From Paraphysoderma sedebokerense (taxonomy: Eukaryota > Blastocladiomycota > Physodermatomycetes > Physodermatales > Physodermataceae): a stretch of 64,000 bases of DNA. Below the pieces are notes generated by a model. The model was not told the origin of the DNA. It made no database searches and was given only the letters and a program-made list of their open reading frames with translations. The DNA lies in assembly GCA_025602915.1 (NCBI GenBank), contig JAHLJZ010000088.1, forward strand, positions 1 through 64,000. The letters are read 5' to 3'. This document shows, one piece after another, positions 9,652-21,456 of the stretch; position 1 is the stretch's first letter, and the number at the start of each line of letters is the position of its first letter. A program made the translations under genes and the position numbers.

Positions 9652-12160
9652 ATGTTGGCTCAGAACCCTCCTCGTCTCGCTGTCCACCCTGCTTCCTCCG
9701 CTCACACTCTGTCCTCCCAACTTCCGTGCTACGCTCACCACAGCTACACCCTTCCCGGACGCAAACATCGATATAGAGGCGGCACATGCAACGAAGATCT
9801 AGCAGACTCTTTCTCCTTCTCTGTCACTCTCAACAACCACAACTCGAATCTCCTCGATCCTCAGACACCCATTTCTCGTACCGTCCCAGTGAACGTATTC
9901 TACTGTGTCGATGGCCACGGTGCACAACCCACAGGGAAATATCAAGGTCCCGTTGTTTCCAGTGCCGAGAAGTTTACTCGTTTATTGAAAAAAGAGATAA
10001 AAGGAGTATTACAACAGTTGTTGGATTTAGATATCGATTTGGATAAATTGATTGGTGGTGGTGGCAATGAATTGACCGAGACCGAGTCAATCGCGAAGTC
10101 CGACGAAATTGAGAATGGAGGACAAATGAATTCCGAAAGTTCAAGTCGAAATGGTAATTACAATGTTAAATCAGATTCGGTGAATTTAGGTTCTACCCTT
10201 CATTCCGAATCATCTTGTTCGTCGTCGGGACTCAACGGTCCGATCAACGAGTGCCACGGAGATCCCAAATTGACGACTCAAGACGGTACAACCTCGACAG
10301 ACCCGGAATTATTATTCAACGAATACATCAATTCAATATCACCCCGTCTCTCACATTTTCATACCGTTATCAACAACCATTTAAACAATTTAGATTCTCA
10401 TCTATGTAAAGACAACGGATCAACGATTTGTTTGACCATTTTGATTCGACATGTCATGTTTTGTTTGAATGTAGGGGACTCTAATATGATGATATTCGAC
10501 CAAAACGGGAGAGCGTTAAACGTTTGGAAAAGGGAAGGCGAAGATGAGGAGTTGGGGATTTGTAGTTTTGAAGATACGTTGGCGAGTTGGCCGGATAGCG
10601 TGAAAGAGGGGCAATGTTTTAGAGCCGTGAAAAGAGATTTTGGGATTGTACAGAATAATGTTAGGTTTGTGTTGTCACTGTTTCTTTCTTTTTTTTCCCT
10701 TTGGTTTAGCTTTACTCATTTGAACGTAATTTAGGTGTCTGAATGAACGAGGGGAAAGGGCGTATCTGTTGACAAGCCCCAGAAGTGCATATTCATTACG
10801 CATGACGAATACGTTGGGGAATTTAAATCATAAAGGGGTATTGATTGATAGAACGTCGGTATACAAATTCGACATCCACAAAGTGAATAACGGAGATGCG
10901 TTTACACTTGTTCTTGTCACGGACGGTTAGTTTATTTCTTGGAGTATATGCTATCAACAAGTGTATTTAAATTAATCTGCATCCATTTTAACATTGACAG
11001 GTGTAAAAGACGTGATGCTTACAGCCGGTATAGGATCCCTCTTGACAAGTAATATACCAGCTCGTATTACCTCATTTTTGAATGGACCTCCGAATTGTCC
11101 AGCAACGGATCCTCAGTACCTGCCACATATTCTTGAACGGCTTGCGAGGGAAAATTCGGCTTGGTCAATGTTTGATGAAGCCGCGCGCGATGCTACGAAT
11201 AAAATGTGTCAGTTGTACCATGATTTTATGAACCTTGATCAATTTTCAACGAATTCGAGTTCTTCGTCGTTTTCGAAATCGGGGATTGTCAGTTCACTGA
11301 AAACAGGAGGCAGTGTTGATATTGTGAATGACGAAAAAGAGGGTAAAGAAATCGCAAAACAAGATAAATTGTTAGATTATTTCGTTAGAAATATCGTGTT
11401 GACTAGCATTTTATTATTCTCACCCGACGACGTGACTTGTTCTGCTACCACTATTTACCCGAATCGTGTCCCTCAATCTTCCATCCCTCTATTTTCTGCA
11501 ACAACATCTATTCCTGCCTCCTTTACATCCGCATTATCGATATCCGACACCATCGCCGTGCCTTCTGCAGTTGAAAACGCGATGGTGCAGGCAAGAACAG
11601 CAGAAGTAGAGGATAGTAACGAGGACCGTGTCGACTCAATCAAAGACGATGTAAGGTCCCCTTCAAGTCTTGTTTCTGCTCTTCTAAACATCTCGACACC
11701 GCCAGCAAAAATTGATGAAGCCTCGAGACTTGGTGATAATGATAAGTCGCTAAGAAGTGGTGAAAAGAGGAAACATGGTCAGTTAGGTCACCCTGAGCAA
11801 AGTACAGACGATGTTGGTACGATCGAAGACGCAGAATCTGAAATGAATACCGATCAAGAAACGCCTTCAAAGAAATTAAAGTTTGGAACGGTAGAAATCC
11901 CCATTGACCAAACCACTGAACGACCCGTATTCCCTACTTTACTTTCATTCTCTTCATCATCTTCTCTATCTATTTCCCCTCTCAAAAATCAAAATGAATC
12001 ATCACTTACTCTCAACTTTGTATCGGAAACTGAAACCGAGTCAGTCGATATCACTGAAATGACTCAACCACCGTTTGAGTACGCCGTTAACGTTGGAACT
12101 CCTCCCAGTATTAAATCTCAATTTGGGGAAGTCATTCACCAGGGTGACGAGACATCTTGA
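9652..12160 (+). CDS. PP2C-family (PPM) Ser/Thr phosphatase with long insert
   Basis: Three exons: 9652-10664, 10735-10925, 11001-12160; 787 residues. PPM phosphatases are metal-dependent Ser/Thr phosphatases. Visible motifs in order: R-x-G-G-T-C-N-E-D (about 42-49), V-D-G-H-G (86-90) carrying a metal-binding Asp, N-G-S-T (255-258), L-N-V-G-D-S-N (about 278), L-V-T-D-G-V-K-D (398-405), and P-D-D-V-T (about 541), which matches the DN-x-T metal site. A Ser/Asn/Glu-rich insert of roughly 100 residues follows the DGHG strand, and the last about 240 residues are low complexity. Much longer than the usual 300-400 residues. The GGH-type Gly after DGHG is Ala, a mild departure. The 3' end is the origin of the relic at 20288-21075. 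Confidence 0.85.
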
Positions 12161-13429
12161 GATTTGCAATAAGAGCGGTCAATGTTATCAATGTTTCCTT
12201 GATAATTTATTTTTTTCGTATTAAATTAAAGACAGAATGGCGAAACATTTAAATTATACTTTATTGACTTGAATTATTTTATAGTCAATTTGTCGTTAAT
12301 TTAAATGGGCATTTATTATTTAAATGGTTGTTCGGTGACTTTTATTTTCGTCTTGAAGGCGAATTTTCACTTTTCTTGGAACACGATGGCTATATAAGTA
12401 TCCAAGCGATCCTGACTTTATGTCCACATATTCAGTTTCTTCCGCATCTTGTATCACCATCCGACGTTTTGGAATTTCCCTTCCTCATTGACCCGATACT
12501 TGCGTACCATAATCAACCGTGACTCAGCGATTTGTATATACATTCATCATTCCTCATTTATTTCTTGAACTTTTTATCGACTTTTTGTATATTCCATCAA
12601 TGTTGTGTGTACTGGAAATTTGATTATTTGTGTATATACATTTGTTGTCGGATAAATGGGATTATAGTGAAATTGGTAATTAATCAATTTGAACTTTTTT
12701 ATGGATTGATGGGTAAGAGAGTATAGACTATGGAGGATCAAGGATGTACCGGTTTCGTTGTGATGATTTTATGAAAATCTAAATATGATAATACCATAAA
12801 TTAACCTTAGAATGCTATCGATGTTGCATAACGCGTTAGAAACTAGGAGGGAGCTATTTATGATCAAGTTATCCCAGACTGCCTGGTTGAGGGCCAATGC
12901 AGTAAATACTAGATACAATGAGTCAAAAATTACGTGTATATGGTGATGAAAATATTTTAGGTCTTCTTTTGGATTTTTTGATTAAGAAGGACATCCATCA
13001 TCTTTGATCAGATGCGGATGGGGGCGCTAGGTGCCATTCTGAATCGGCCTGTAATCTGTGTTGAACGTTAGTGGTCCTTGTGATGTGCCCTGTTCCAACT
13101 GTTATGTTGGTAACTGGTAAGTTGGTAACTGTTAACACTGGTACCATCAAGCTTACCATCAACCATGTTTGATGTAACATACAACAGGGGTTCGTATTCT
13201 TGTCACCCACGATGAAATGATATCAATGAAGGTCATAACATCGGAGATACGGTGCCTACAGTGTGCCTACCACCAGACGAGAACATTACCAGACAACCAG
13301 TCGGACACTGGGAAACACATATGAAAATAGTTTCAAATTTCGATATCTATCTGGTCCACGGTCTGGTATTTCTTCGCCGTTTAGTAGCGACTTCCGAACA
13401 TTAACAGTCCGCTCGAGAGGTCGGCCAAG
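12161..13429. other. Intergenic between PP2C and receptor A
   Basis: No gene seen. Bases 12161-12790 have a diverged copy at about 20520-21075. Between 13080 and 13160 there are overlapping short repeats built on ggtaactg/ttggtaact words. The promoter of receptor A should lie here; no convincing TATA box. Confidence 0.5.
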
Positions 13430-16400
13430 ATGGCAGCGAACCGAGTACCCTCATTCTTGGTATACATCTATACCGTCGTTGCCCTATTCTCCCAGTTAAC
13501 ATTATTATCAGCGGATACCCATTCTCCGTGGTTTTTGAATAACTATGCCGTTGAACTTGTGCCGCAGAATAACCTCGATGTTATCGCTTCAACTATTAAT
13601 TCGACTCACATTCTTACTTTGGACTCGGATTGTCAGATTCGGCGTTTCACGTATAGCAACTCTTCTATAAATAGTTTGGGGATGATAATCGGGTTCCCAA
13701 GAAACAATATCGATGGCGCCCTTTGCGACACAGAATGGAAACCTTGGAGGTAAAGTTAGCTTTGCGAGGTTATCTGCGAATTTATAACCCGAAAAGTTGA
13801 CTGACGTTCCTCTCGTCGTGACAAACCGGAACTCGGGTACTTAGGCCAACAAGTTCGGCTACGATTAAATGGAACCCGCTCAGAAATAGATTGTTGTTCT
13901 GGTAATTCATATTGACTTTTTATGAACCGAAAATATGTTCAGATTATGGATGGTATACTGAACGTATGATTCGTTTTTGGGTAACCTGTACAGGAAATAT
14001 GTTAACGACTACAGTTCATATGGTCACAGGGCCGCCCTATTTGAATTTAATGGGGCGACACAAACCGATGATTTCACATTCGACTATGTAAATGATAATA
14101 TTACGTTCTTTCAAAAAGCGTTTATGTATCCGTAAGTAACTTTAAGTCATACAACTAGTCAATGGCATCTTTGATTCGGGGGTGTCTTCCTTTGTGTCCA
14201 ATCAAACTAATAGCATTTGTATTGATGACAGGAGCACTTCTTTATACATTGACCCTACCAATGGATACATCTACGGTTGCGCTTTTAATAACGGCACACT
14301 AGATCCAGAGGGGGATGGTGGATTCTTCATTGCCAGAATAGACGATGTCATCTCCGCTGCAACCTTTATTTTTAACATGTCTCAACCAGTTACATCAATC
14401 CAATTCAATTGCAATAATATGACTACCCCATCAGTTTTATGCGTGTTTACGACGACCCGCACAGTGATTGAATACAAAATGTCAGATTTAAGCTTTCACC
14501 GGACATACACGTTGGATTCAAATGAAGTTGGTCTGCATTTTGACCCCGCCTCCGTACAAGTTTCGGGACAAAACGCCATGCTTTATTTTCATAGAATGAG
14601 GAATCCAACCGATCGAATGGTGCTTCAAAAATTGAATTCTTCCGGATATACTCTTCAGACATCCACCGTCCCTTATGCGTTTTCATTTCCGTACGGTACA
14701 CCTGTATATGACGTTGCGGTTTCGTCATCAGGAGATATCTATACTGCATTCACAACTATGCTGAATTCGACGTTTAGTCGCGGAGGGACGGATATCGTTG
14801 TCACAAAGCATAGCCCTTCCTTGCAGCGAATGTCATCGCTTGTCATGTCTACAATCAAGAGCGACAATATAAGTCGGGTGTTCCCATTAGGGAGCAACTC
14901 TGTAATGGTTGTTGGAGTCAGTGAAGGAGTGATTCATCAACCAACCATGGAAACAAATCGACAGATATTCGTGGCACAGTTCCTGTACTCTGACATCTCA
15001 ATTGTCTCTTCTTTAGTTCCTAATTATGTCATGGCAAACGAGTTGATTTCAATCTCTTTCAGTTCGTCTTTACCTTCTGGAGCATCTAATTTTGTTCCTA
15101 AGGTCACATTCGGAGGCAAAAATTGTACCGATGTTGCGTGGAATGCTTCGCAGTTGATGGCAAGAATACCAGTTGGCGTAGGAGGTACGACTGGCACAGA
15201 AAAATAGCATTGTCCACACTTCATTAATTCGCTTTTCGTTTCTTTGTCAGGGCCTTATGATTTGGTAGTGTTCTTCGATTACCTTCCTTACACCCCTTCC
15301 ACGAAAACATCCATTCTCTCCTATGGACAGCCCATTCTCCAGTCTGTCTTTCCATCACAGGGTCCATCAGGTGTTTTTGATTTTTCATTCTCATTTGACG
15401 TGTAGCCGCTACTAAAATCGCTTTTTTTAAGTTGGATTTAATATCACTTTGACTGCGGACAAAATCGGGATCCCGGGGGTAGACTCTGTAGTGGTAACTG
15501 TTGGGGAAAAGGAATGCTTGAACGTTGTCTACGAAATCGCAAATACAGTCCATTGCACTGTACCGCCTGGTAATCTTCATTTAGATTTATTATTGAGGCA
15601 AATATAACTAACGGCCATAACAGGAAGCGGGAGAGATAGGCAAGTGATTATTTCGGTTGGTCCGATAAGCAACAGTACAGAGCCTGTTTTCATCTCGTAT
15701 AATCCTCCGGTGATATCTCAAATTCAACCAAATGTCGGTCCGACTCAAGGCCAGAACTCTATTTCCATTTAGTAAATTCGAATTTATTATCTTCACTTGG
15801 CTTTGCTTCACCTAACGCATTTTTATTTTGTTAAGCGGTTATAACTTCGGCCCCTGTCCGATTTCAAATAGTACCTGTGATGCTGTCGCCAATGACATCC
15901 ATGTAACAATTGCTGGACAGAATTGTTCCGCGGTACAACAGTTCAACGACACACGTTTCAAGTGCACTGTTCCAGAAGGCGTGGGAACTGGCCACACGGT
16001 TACAGTGTCTGTTAATGGTCAAGCAAGTGCGGAGGAGTTCCAATATTCTTACAATCCGCCAGTATTTTCCCGCGTTATTCCTGCTTCAGTGGCACTTCGT
16101 AACCCAGTAGGCATTTTTGTGTTGTAGAGTTCATGGTTTCGCGGTACAGGTGCTAACCTTGTATGATAGATTGTATACCTCGAAGGCGACAATTTCGGTC
16201 GCTCTTTAGATAGTCGAACTCTAGTCTTCATAAATTCTAATGATTCGACGGAATATATTTGTCCGAATGTCGTTTGGATTTCCCATCAGAACATCCGATG
16301 GTCCGTATTTTCGTATGCGTATTAAATACGGTACAATTTTGGTGGAAACTAAATGAATAACTGACTCATTTATGATATAGTGACTTTACAACTGTCGATC

Positions 16401-19400
16401 TACCTCTTTATTCCACATTCAACATCTCCGTTCTGGTAGGCGGCCAGTCGAATGAGCTGTCACCGGCATCTCAATTTAAGACAGGGAGCCCAAATTCTGC
16501 ACCAATCGCCTTAACGTACAACTCAACCATTGATGAGGATACCTTGCTCATCGCAGAGTTAAAAATTGAGGATCTCGATTCTGATGATTCGTTTCAGGTT
16601 TACATCACTTCAAACCCGCAGAACGGTAGTCTGTACCAGATGACCAGTTCGGGTGGTCGAGGCGCTCTTATCGATGCTAACGCGACTGCTGCCCTTGTGA
16701 CTGATGCTTTCTTTCGAGTGATGTATATACCGTCTTTGAATTTCAATGGAAATGACTCGTTTTACTTCAAGGCGAAAGATAGGTCGAACGCTGGTGAGTA
16801 CAGTTCTGGGGAAAATATTTCTCTTTCCTTTCATATTCGGAAACACCATTAATTCGCTCTGATTTCGAATGAGTAGAGTCAAACACAGCTATTGCCAACA
16901 TAACCATATTGCCGGTTTTGGATCCACCCTTTCCTTTATCTGACGAAATTCAGACGAATGAAGACACCCCCAAGCTATTCGTTTTGCGCGCCAATTATTA
17001 TGACGATCCGACCAATCCCAACAATTCAGTTTCAATAATGTCGCTGCCGAATAAGGGCCAATTATATTATACACAGAACATGTCAAGCAATGCTCAAGAC
17101 TGGTTTCCAATCAACGAAGTGCCGACGACCTTACCAGTGAACACAGGGATTGTGTTTGTGCCACTACCAGACGAGAATGGGGTGCCCTATACCAAATTCA
17201 CATTTGCCGCGACCGACATGGTACTAAACTCAACAATAAATGCAACCGTAACTATCAATGTCGCCCCTGTGAATGGTGAATATATCCCTTTCTTTTGTCT
17301 TTCGTTGCTCTATTTGTACTCTCATCCACTAACGATTGCGGCAGATCCGCCAGTTTTCAATCTTTCATCGGTGGCAAATATCACTGCGAAGGAGGACACA
17401 GAACAAGTATTAGTTTTCGACATTGGAGACGTCGACATGGACAATCGCTTATCTGTTAAAATTACAAATCTTCTTATCAATGGAACTTTATTCAATTTTG
17501 ACCGACAAACTGGATTAAGAAGCTCTGCCGCAGTTGGAGAAGGTTCTGAACTTACTGGGCCACCTTATCAACTTCTTTACGTTCCTACTCCAAATTACTT
17601 CTCACCGAATAGTTCGATTGACCAAAGATTCAACGTGGTGATCACTGACATAGCAGTAGGAGGCATATCTTTCACGCATGAGATTAAATTCGCGGTTCTT
17701 CCTCAGAATGACGCTCCAGAACTTAATTGTAACCCCCAAAATTTTGTGCTCCCGCCCGATGTGCTGAGTGGAGCAGTTGATTATTTTAACTTTAATTTGG
17801 TGGCCACGGATGTTGATGACAGTACGCTTGAGTACGTGTTGCGAGAGGCTCCCGCCATGGGAGAGCTGTTGAATAGTAGCGGACGCGCAATCAATGGGAA
17901 TGGTGTGTTCGTTTCTGGCAATTTGACATATCGCTTCAATAATTCCGGCGGGAGTTACCCATTTCCAAACATGACGGTGTACGTCGTTGACGGTCACGGT
18001 GCATCGTCCAAGCCTTGTACCTATGAATTTACAATTGATTGTCCTCCTGGTAAGTTCACTTCTGCGGTAGTATTTCCACATTTCACTGACACTCCGAACG
18101 ACAGGAAAGTATAACAATATCTTCAAAAACGGATCTGGTTCAATTTGCGATTCGTGTCCGTTTGGTTTGTATACAAAGATAAATTTCATTTCAGTCCTCC
18201 AAATGTGTTAACGGACAAATACTTCGTCTCGCTTTTTCAGGCGCCATTTGCAGGTACGTAAAACTTGATTAGATGTCACGGGCGCAGTTAGTATTGCACT
18301 GACTTTGTATCAGTCACGACGGAAAGATTCCACCACGCCCCCAGTTCGGTTATTGGAGATCGGATAAAAATCTTACCTATTTGCCATGCATTCCGGTGAG
18401 TTCTTTCAAGAGTTCGATATCTTTTAGTTGAAAATTTGACACATTTTACTTACGCTTCTTAAATGCCCAGAGTAAAGCATGTCCAGGAAGCGAAGCGAAT
18501 AGCTGTGCTGCAGGATATGACGGTACGCGATGCGGACAATGCATCAAAGGATATTATCGTCTCGGAGAAAACTGCCTGGAGTGCACATCAACTAACACGA
18601 TTCAGATAATAATCATCGCGTTGTGTCTGTTCGTACTGGGGCCTCTGCTGCTATTCGTGTCCCGCTCTCTTCGTGGTGGACTTAGGTACATTTATCTTAT
18701 CCTCATGAATCCAAAATAAAAATGATCTCACCAGATTTTGCCCACCCCAGTTTTGCAATTTTGAGCATCGGAATCAACTTCATCCAAACCATACTAATTA
18801 TTCGACAGCTGCAAATAGATTGGCCCCCAGAGCTTCATGAGGTCTTGAATGCAATCATGGTCGTAAATTTTAATATCGAATTCGCTAGTCCAGAATGCTA
18901 TTTGCTTGAAGAATCGCTTGATTTCAGTACCAGAATGAAATTATCTCTAGCCATTCCTTTAACTCTTGGATTTGCCATAGTCTCGGGGTTCGCAATCCAA
19001 TATATTTGTATTTATCTATACAAAAATTTTGTCTCAAGATCCAATCATTTCTTCGACGATATTCGCGAACATTTGTCGCGATTTGGCCGTGTAATGCATG
19101 TACTGTTGACATTTGTTTATACAAGCGTTACAACACATTCATTGGCTTTGTTTGATTGTACGCAAGAAAATGATGGGCAGATTTACCTTGGTAGATTTCA
19201 AAAATCATATTTGCGATGAGGTTCAACGTACTAATTTGACAACTGATTGAATAGACGCTGATCGAAGCCTGCGCTGCTATGAAAGTTGGTGGTACCGGGA
19301 CCTTCATTTTGCGATCCCTGCCGTATGGTAAGAATCAATCATGGAGGATACTTTTAACATTTTCATTGACTGACAATTTTATCTTATAACAATTAAGTTT

Positions 19401-20015
19401 ATATGTTGTGGGAATTCCAGCTTACTTCTCCTTCGTGTCATTGCCTTACTTTCGGAAATTTTCGAAGTACAAACGTTGTTTCAAATGGAGAATCTCTGAA
19501 AATGAAACCCAAAATGACGGTTCTTTTAAACCCGACTATCAATTCTTCGTTGTTGTCCAACTTTTTCAGAAGTTGATATTGATCGTCGTTAGCATGTTCT
19601 TGACAAGGTTTGGTCAGAAATAATTCTTCTCCAACGATCGAATTACTGACAAATATTATTTCTCATACACAGATATATTGGTCTCCAAATAGTTTTTAAT
19701 TTGGCTATATTGTCAATCTCGTTTCAATTGATTCTAAAGTACAAACCTTACAAATTTGAATCGTTAAACTCGCTAGAGTTGCTGTCTCACTTATCAGCAA
19801 TTACAGTTTTATCTTTTGGTCTTCCTTTCCACCTCGATAAATCTGGTGCTGACAGTTACAAATTCTTCGTTACATTGTTCATTCTCTTAGTTATATTTGG
19901 GTTCAATTTAATTCTATTGTGCGTGCTTGTATACGAGTTGTTAAGAGGGAGGAAATCGGAAGAGGGAGGAACTGACAAAGCCATGGTCAGCAAATCTGTA
20001 TTACTATATAACTAA
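13430..20015 (+). CDS. Multidomain cell-surface receptor-like protein, copy A
   Basis: Twenty exons, 1742 residues: 13430-13749, 13845-13901, 13994-14131, 14232-15184, 15251-15370, 15432-15569, 15624-15771, 15836-16106, 16170-16300, 16381-16793, 16877-17275, 17345-18049, 18105-18164, 18241-18253, 18314-18395, 18471-18685, 18751-19190, 19255-19327, 19398-19607, 19673-20015. An N-terminal signal peptide precedes a beta-rich, heavily N-glycosylatable region (to about 420). Then come IPT/TIG-like repeats (about 420-800; motifs such as GPTQGQNSI and YGYNFGPC), three cadherin-like tandem-95 repeats each opening with a (D/N/K)EDT motif (about 800-1260), and a Cys-rich GCC2/EGF-like stretch ending GTRCGQCIKGYYRLGENCLEC. 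From about 1360 there are some nine hydrophobic helices, including an LDADRSLRCYESWW loop. The C-tail is short and basic. Role unknown; adhesion or signalling is inference. Exon 14 has only 13 nt. Confidence 0.85.
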
Positions 20016-20287
20016 CCCGTTTCACTGTAAGTCAATAATGTGATTAGATGTTCTGTGATGAAAGAAAAAATTGATTACGCTCGACTGGCCAATTAGTGGA
20101 TTCGCCGTCTGAGTACAGAATTTGAACGCCGGATCTATCTATTAGTTAACACACATATCAAGAATTAACCATGGCTACTTACAGTGCAAATTTTATTTAA
20201 AGTTTGAGTCCAATTTGCCATTACTGAGGCCATCATTCAGCACTGTGATGAGTGCGTTTTGACGGGGAAATGACTGTTGTAGATCGT
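20016..20287. other. Junction between duplication units
   Basis: Non-coding bases after the receptor A stop and before recognisable PP2C-tail sequence resumes. The breakpoint of the duplication should lie in or near this stretch. Confidence 0.5.
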
Positions 20288-21075
20288 CATTCCCTACTTA
20301 ACTTTCATTCTCATCATCATCCTTTCCATCTAGCTGTTTTCTTCTCCCAGATCAGAATGAGTCTATAATTACTGTCGGACCCGTTCGGACTCAGTCGAAT
20401 TCAGTGAAATGTGTTTGAGTACGCCGTTACATTGGAACTCCTCCCAGTATAGAATTTCAATTCTGGGAAATCATCAATCAAAATCAGGGTGACATGACAT
20501 CTTGAAACCTGAATTATGAACGGTCAATGTTATCAATATTTCCTTAATAATTTATATTTTATATATTATATTAAAGACAGGGTTGAACAGTTAAACTATA
20601 ATTTATTGACTGAATTATTCTAAATTGTCAAACTCTCGTCATTAAACGGACATCTTTCTATTTAAATGGTTGTTCGGTGGCTCTTATTTTCATCTTGTTA
20701 GTGACTTTTCATCTTTCTTCTAATATGATGGCTGTATTTGTATTCCTGACTTTATGCCCGCCACTCAGATTCTCCCGCATCATTTGTCACAATTCGGCGT
20801 TTTAAAATTTCCCTTCTCATTCACCCAGTACATATTGAACGTAATCACAGTGATCTTGCGATCTGTATATACATTCATCATTTATTTCTGAACCTTTCAT
20901 CGACTTTTGTATATTCCATCGAGTTCTATGTACTGGAAATTTGATTATTTGTGTATATATATTTGTTTTCGGATAATGCAGTTTAGTGGTACTTGATCAA
21001 TTTGAACTTTTTATGAATCGACCAGTGGGAAAGTATGAATGGCATTAATATTTTGATGTAAATATGATTTAAAGA
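20288..21075 (+). pseudogene. Relic of the PP2C 3' end and flank
   Basis: Starting at cattccctact, this follows the end of the PP2C gene (from about 11937). It keeps the tracts for the Ser-rich tail, the words gagtacgccgtta and ggaactcctcccagtat, the gacatcttga stop region, and the downstream non-coding words aatgttatcaat, ttaaagacag, atttaaatggttgttcggtg and tggaaatttgattatttgtgtata. Several indels break the frame and the catalytic part was not included, so it codes for nothing. It is the left edge of duplication unit 2 and now serves only as spacer upstream of receptor B. Confidence 0.8.
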
Positions 21076-21456
21076 ATGAATGGTACTTCTTCATCGATCC
21101 GGTCGCGTCCTCACTTCCACCTTAGCAGATAAACTTCAGCTTATGCATATAACATCATATCTTGATTAGATTAGAAAGCTCTAGTTAGATGCGGCAAATA
21201 TTCTCCTTATGGAGGCCGAGCCGCCGAAGAGGGCCGAGATTCGAAGTTTGAATCTATTTGGAGACCGTGCTTATTTGTCACCCATGGGTTCATCGATATT
21301 CATGAAGTGCTCATATCGTATCTTGATGTGAACGGAAAACCTCGGAAAACTGAAAGCAAAAATGTGTCGTAAATCCGTATTCGCTTCTATACATAAATCA
21401 ATACTTTTCTTTGTGTTTCTTTCTTTTGTCAAACTTAACCTCGAGCGTAGGCGCCA
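21076..21456. other. Intergenic upstream of receptor B
   Basis: No gene seen; probable promoter of receptor B. Little similarity to the matching stretch before receptor A, so regulation of the two copies may have diverged. Confidence 0.4.

Larger units (their letters stand above)
11930..20015 (+). repeat. Segmental duplication, unit 1
   Basis: Unit 1 of a direct tandem duplication: last part of the PP2C gene, its 3' flank and the whole receptor A gene. The same order recurs at 20288-28023. The match is clear at 11930-12790 versus 20288-21075 (about the last 230 bases of PP2C and some 600 bases downstream) and across all 20 receptor exons. The segments just upstream of the two receptor starts have diverged beyond easy recognition. 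Confidence 0.85.
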
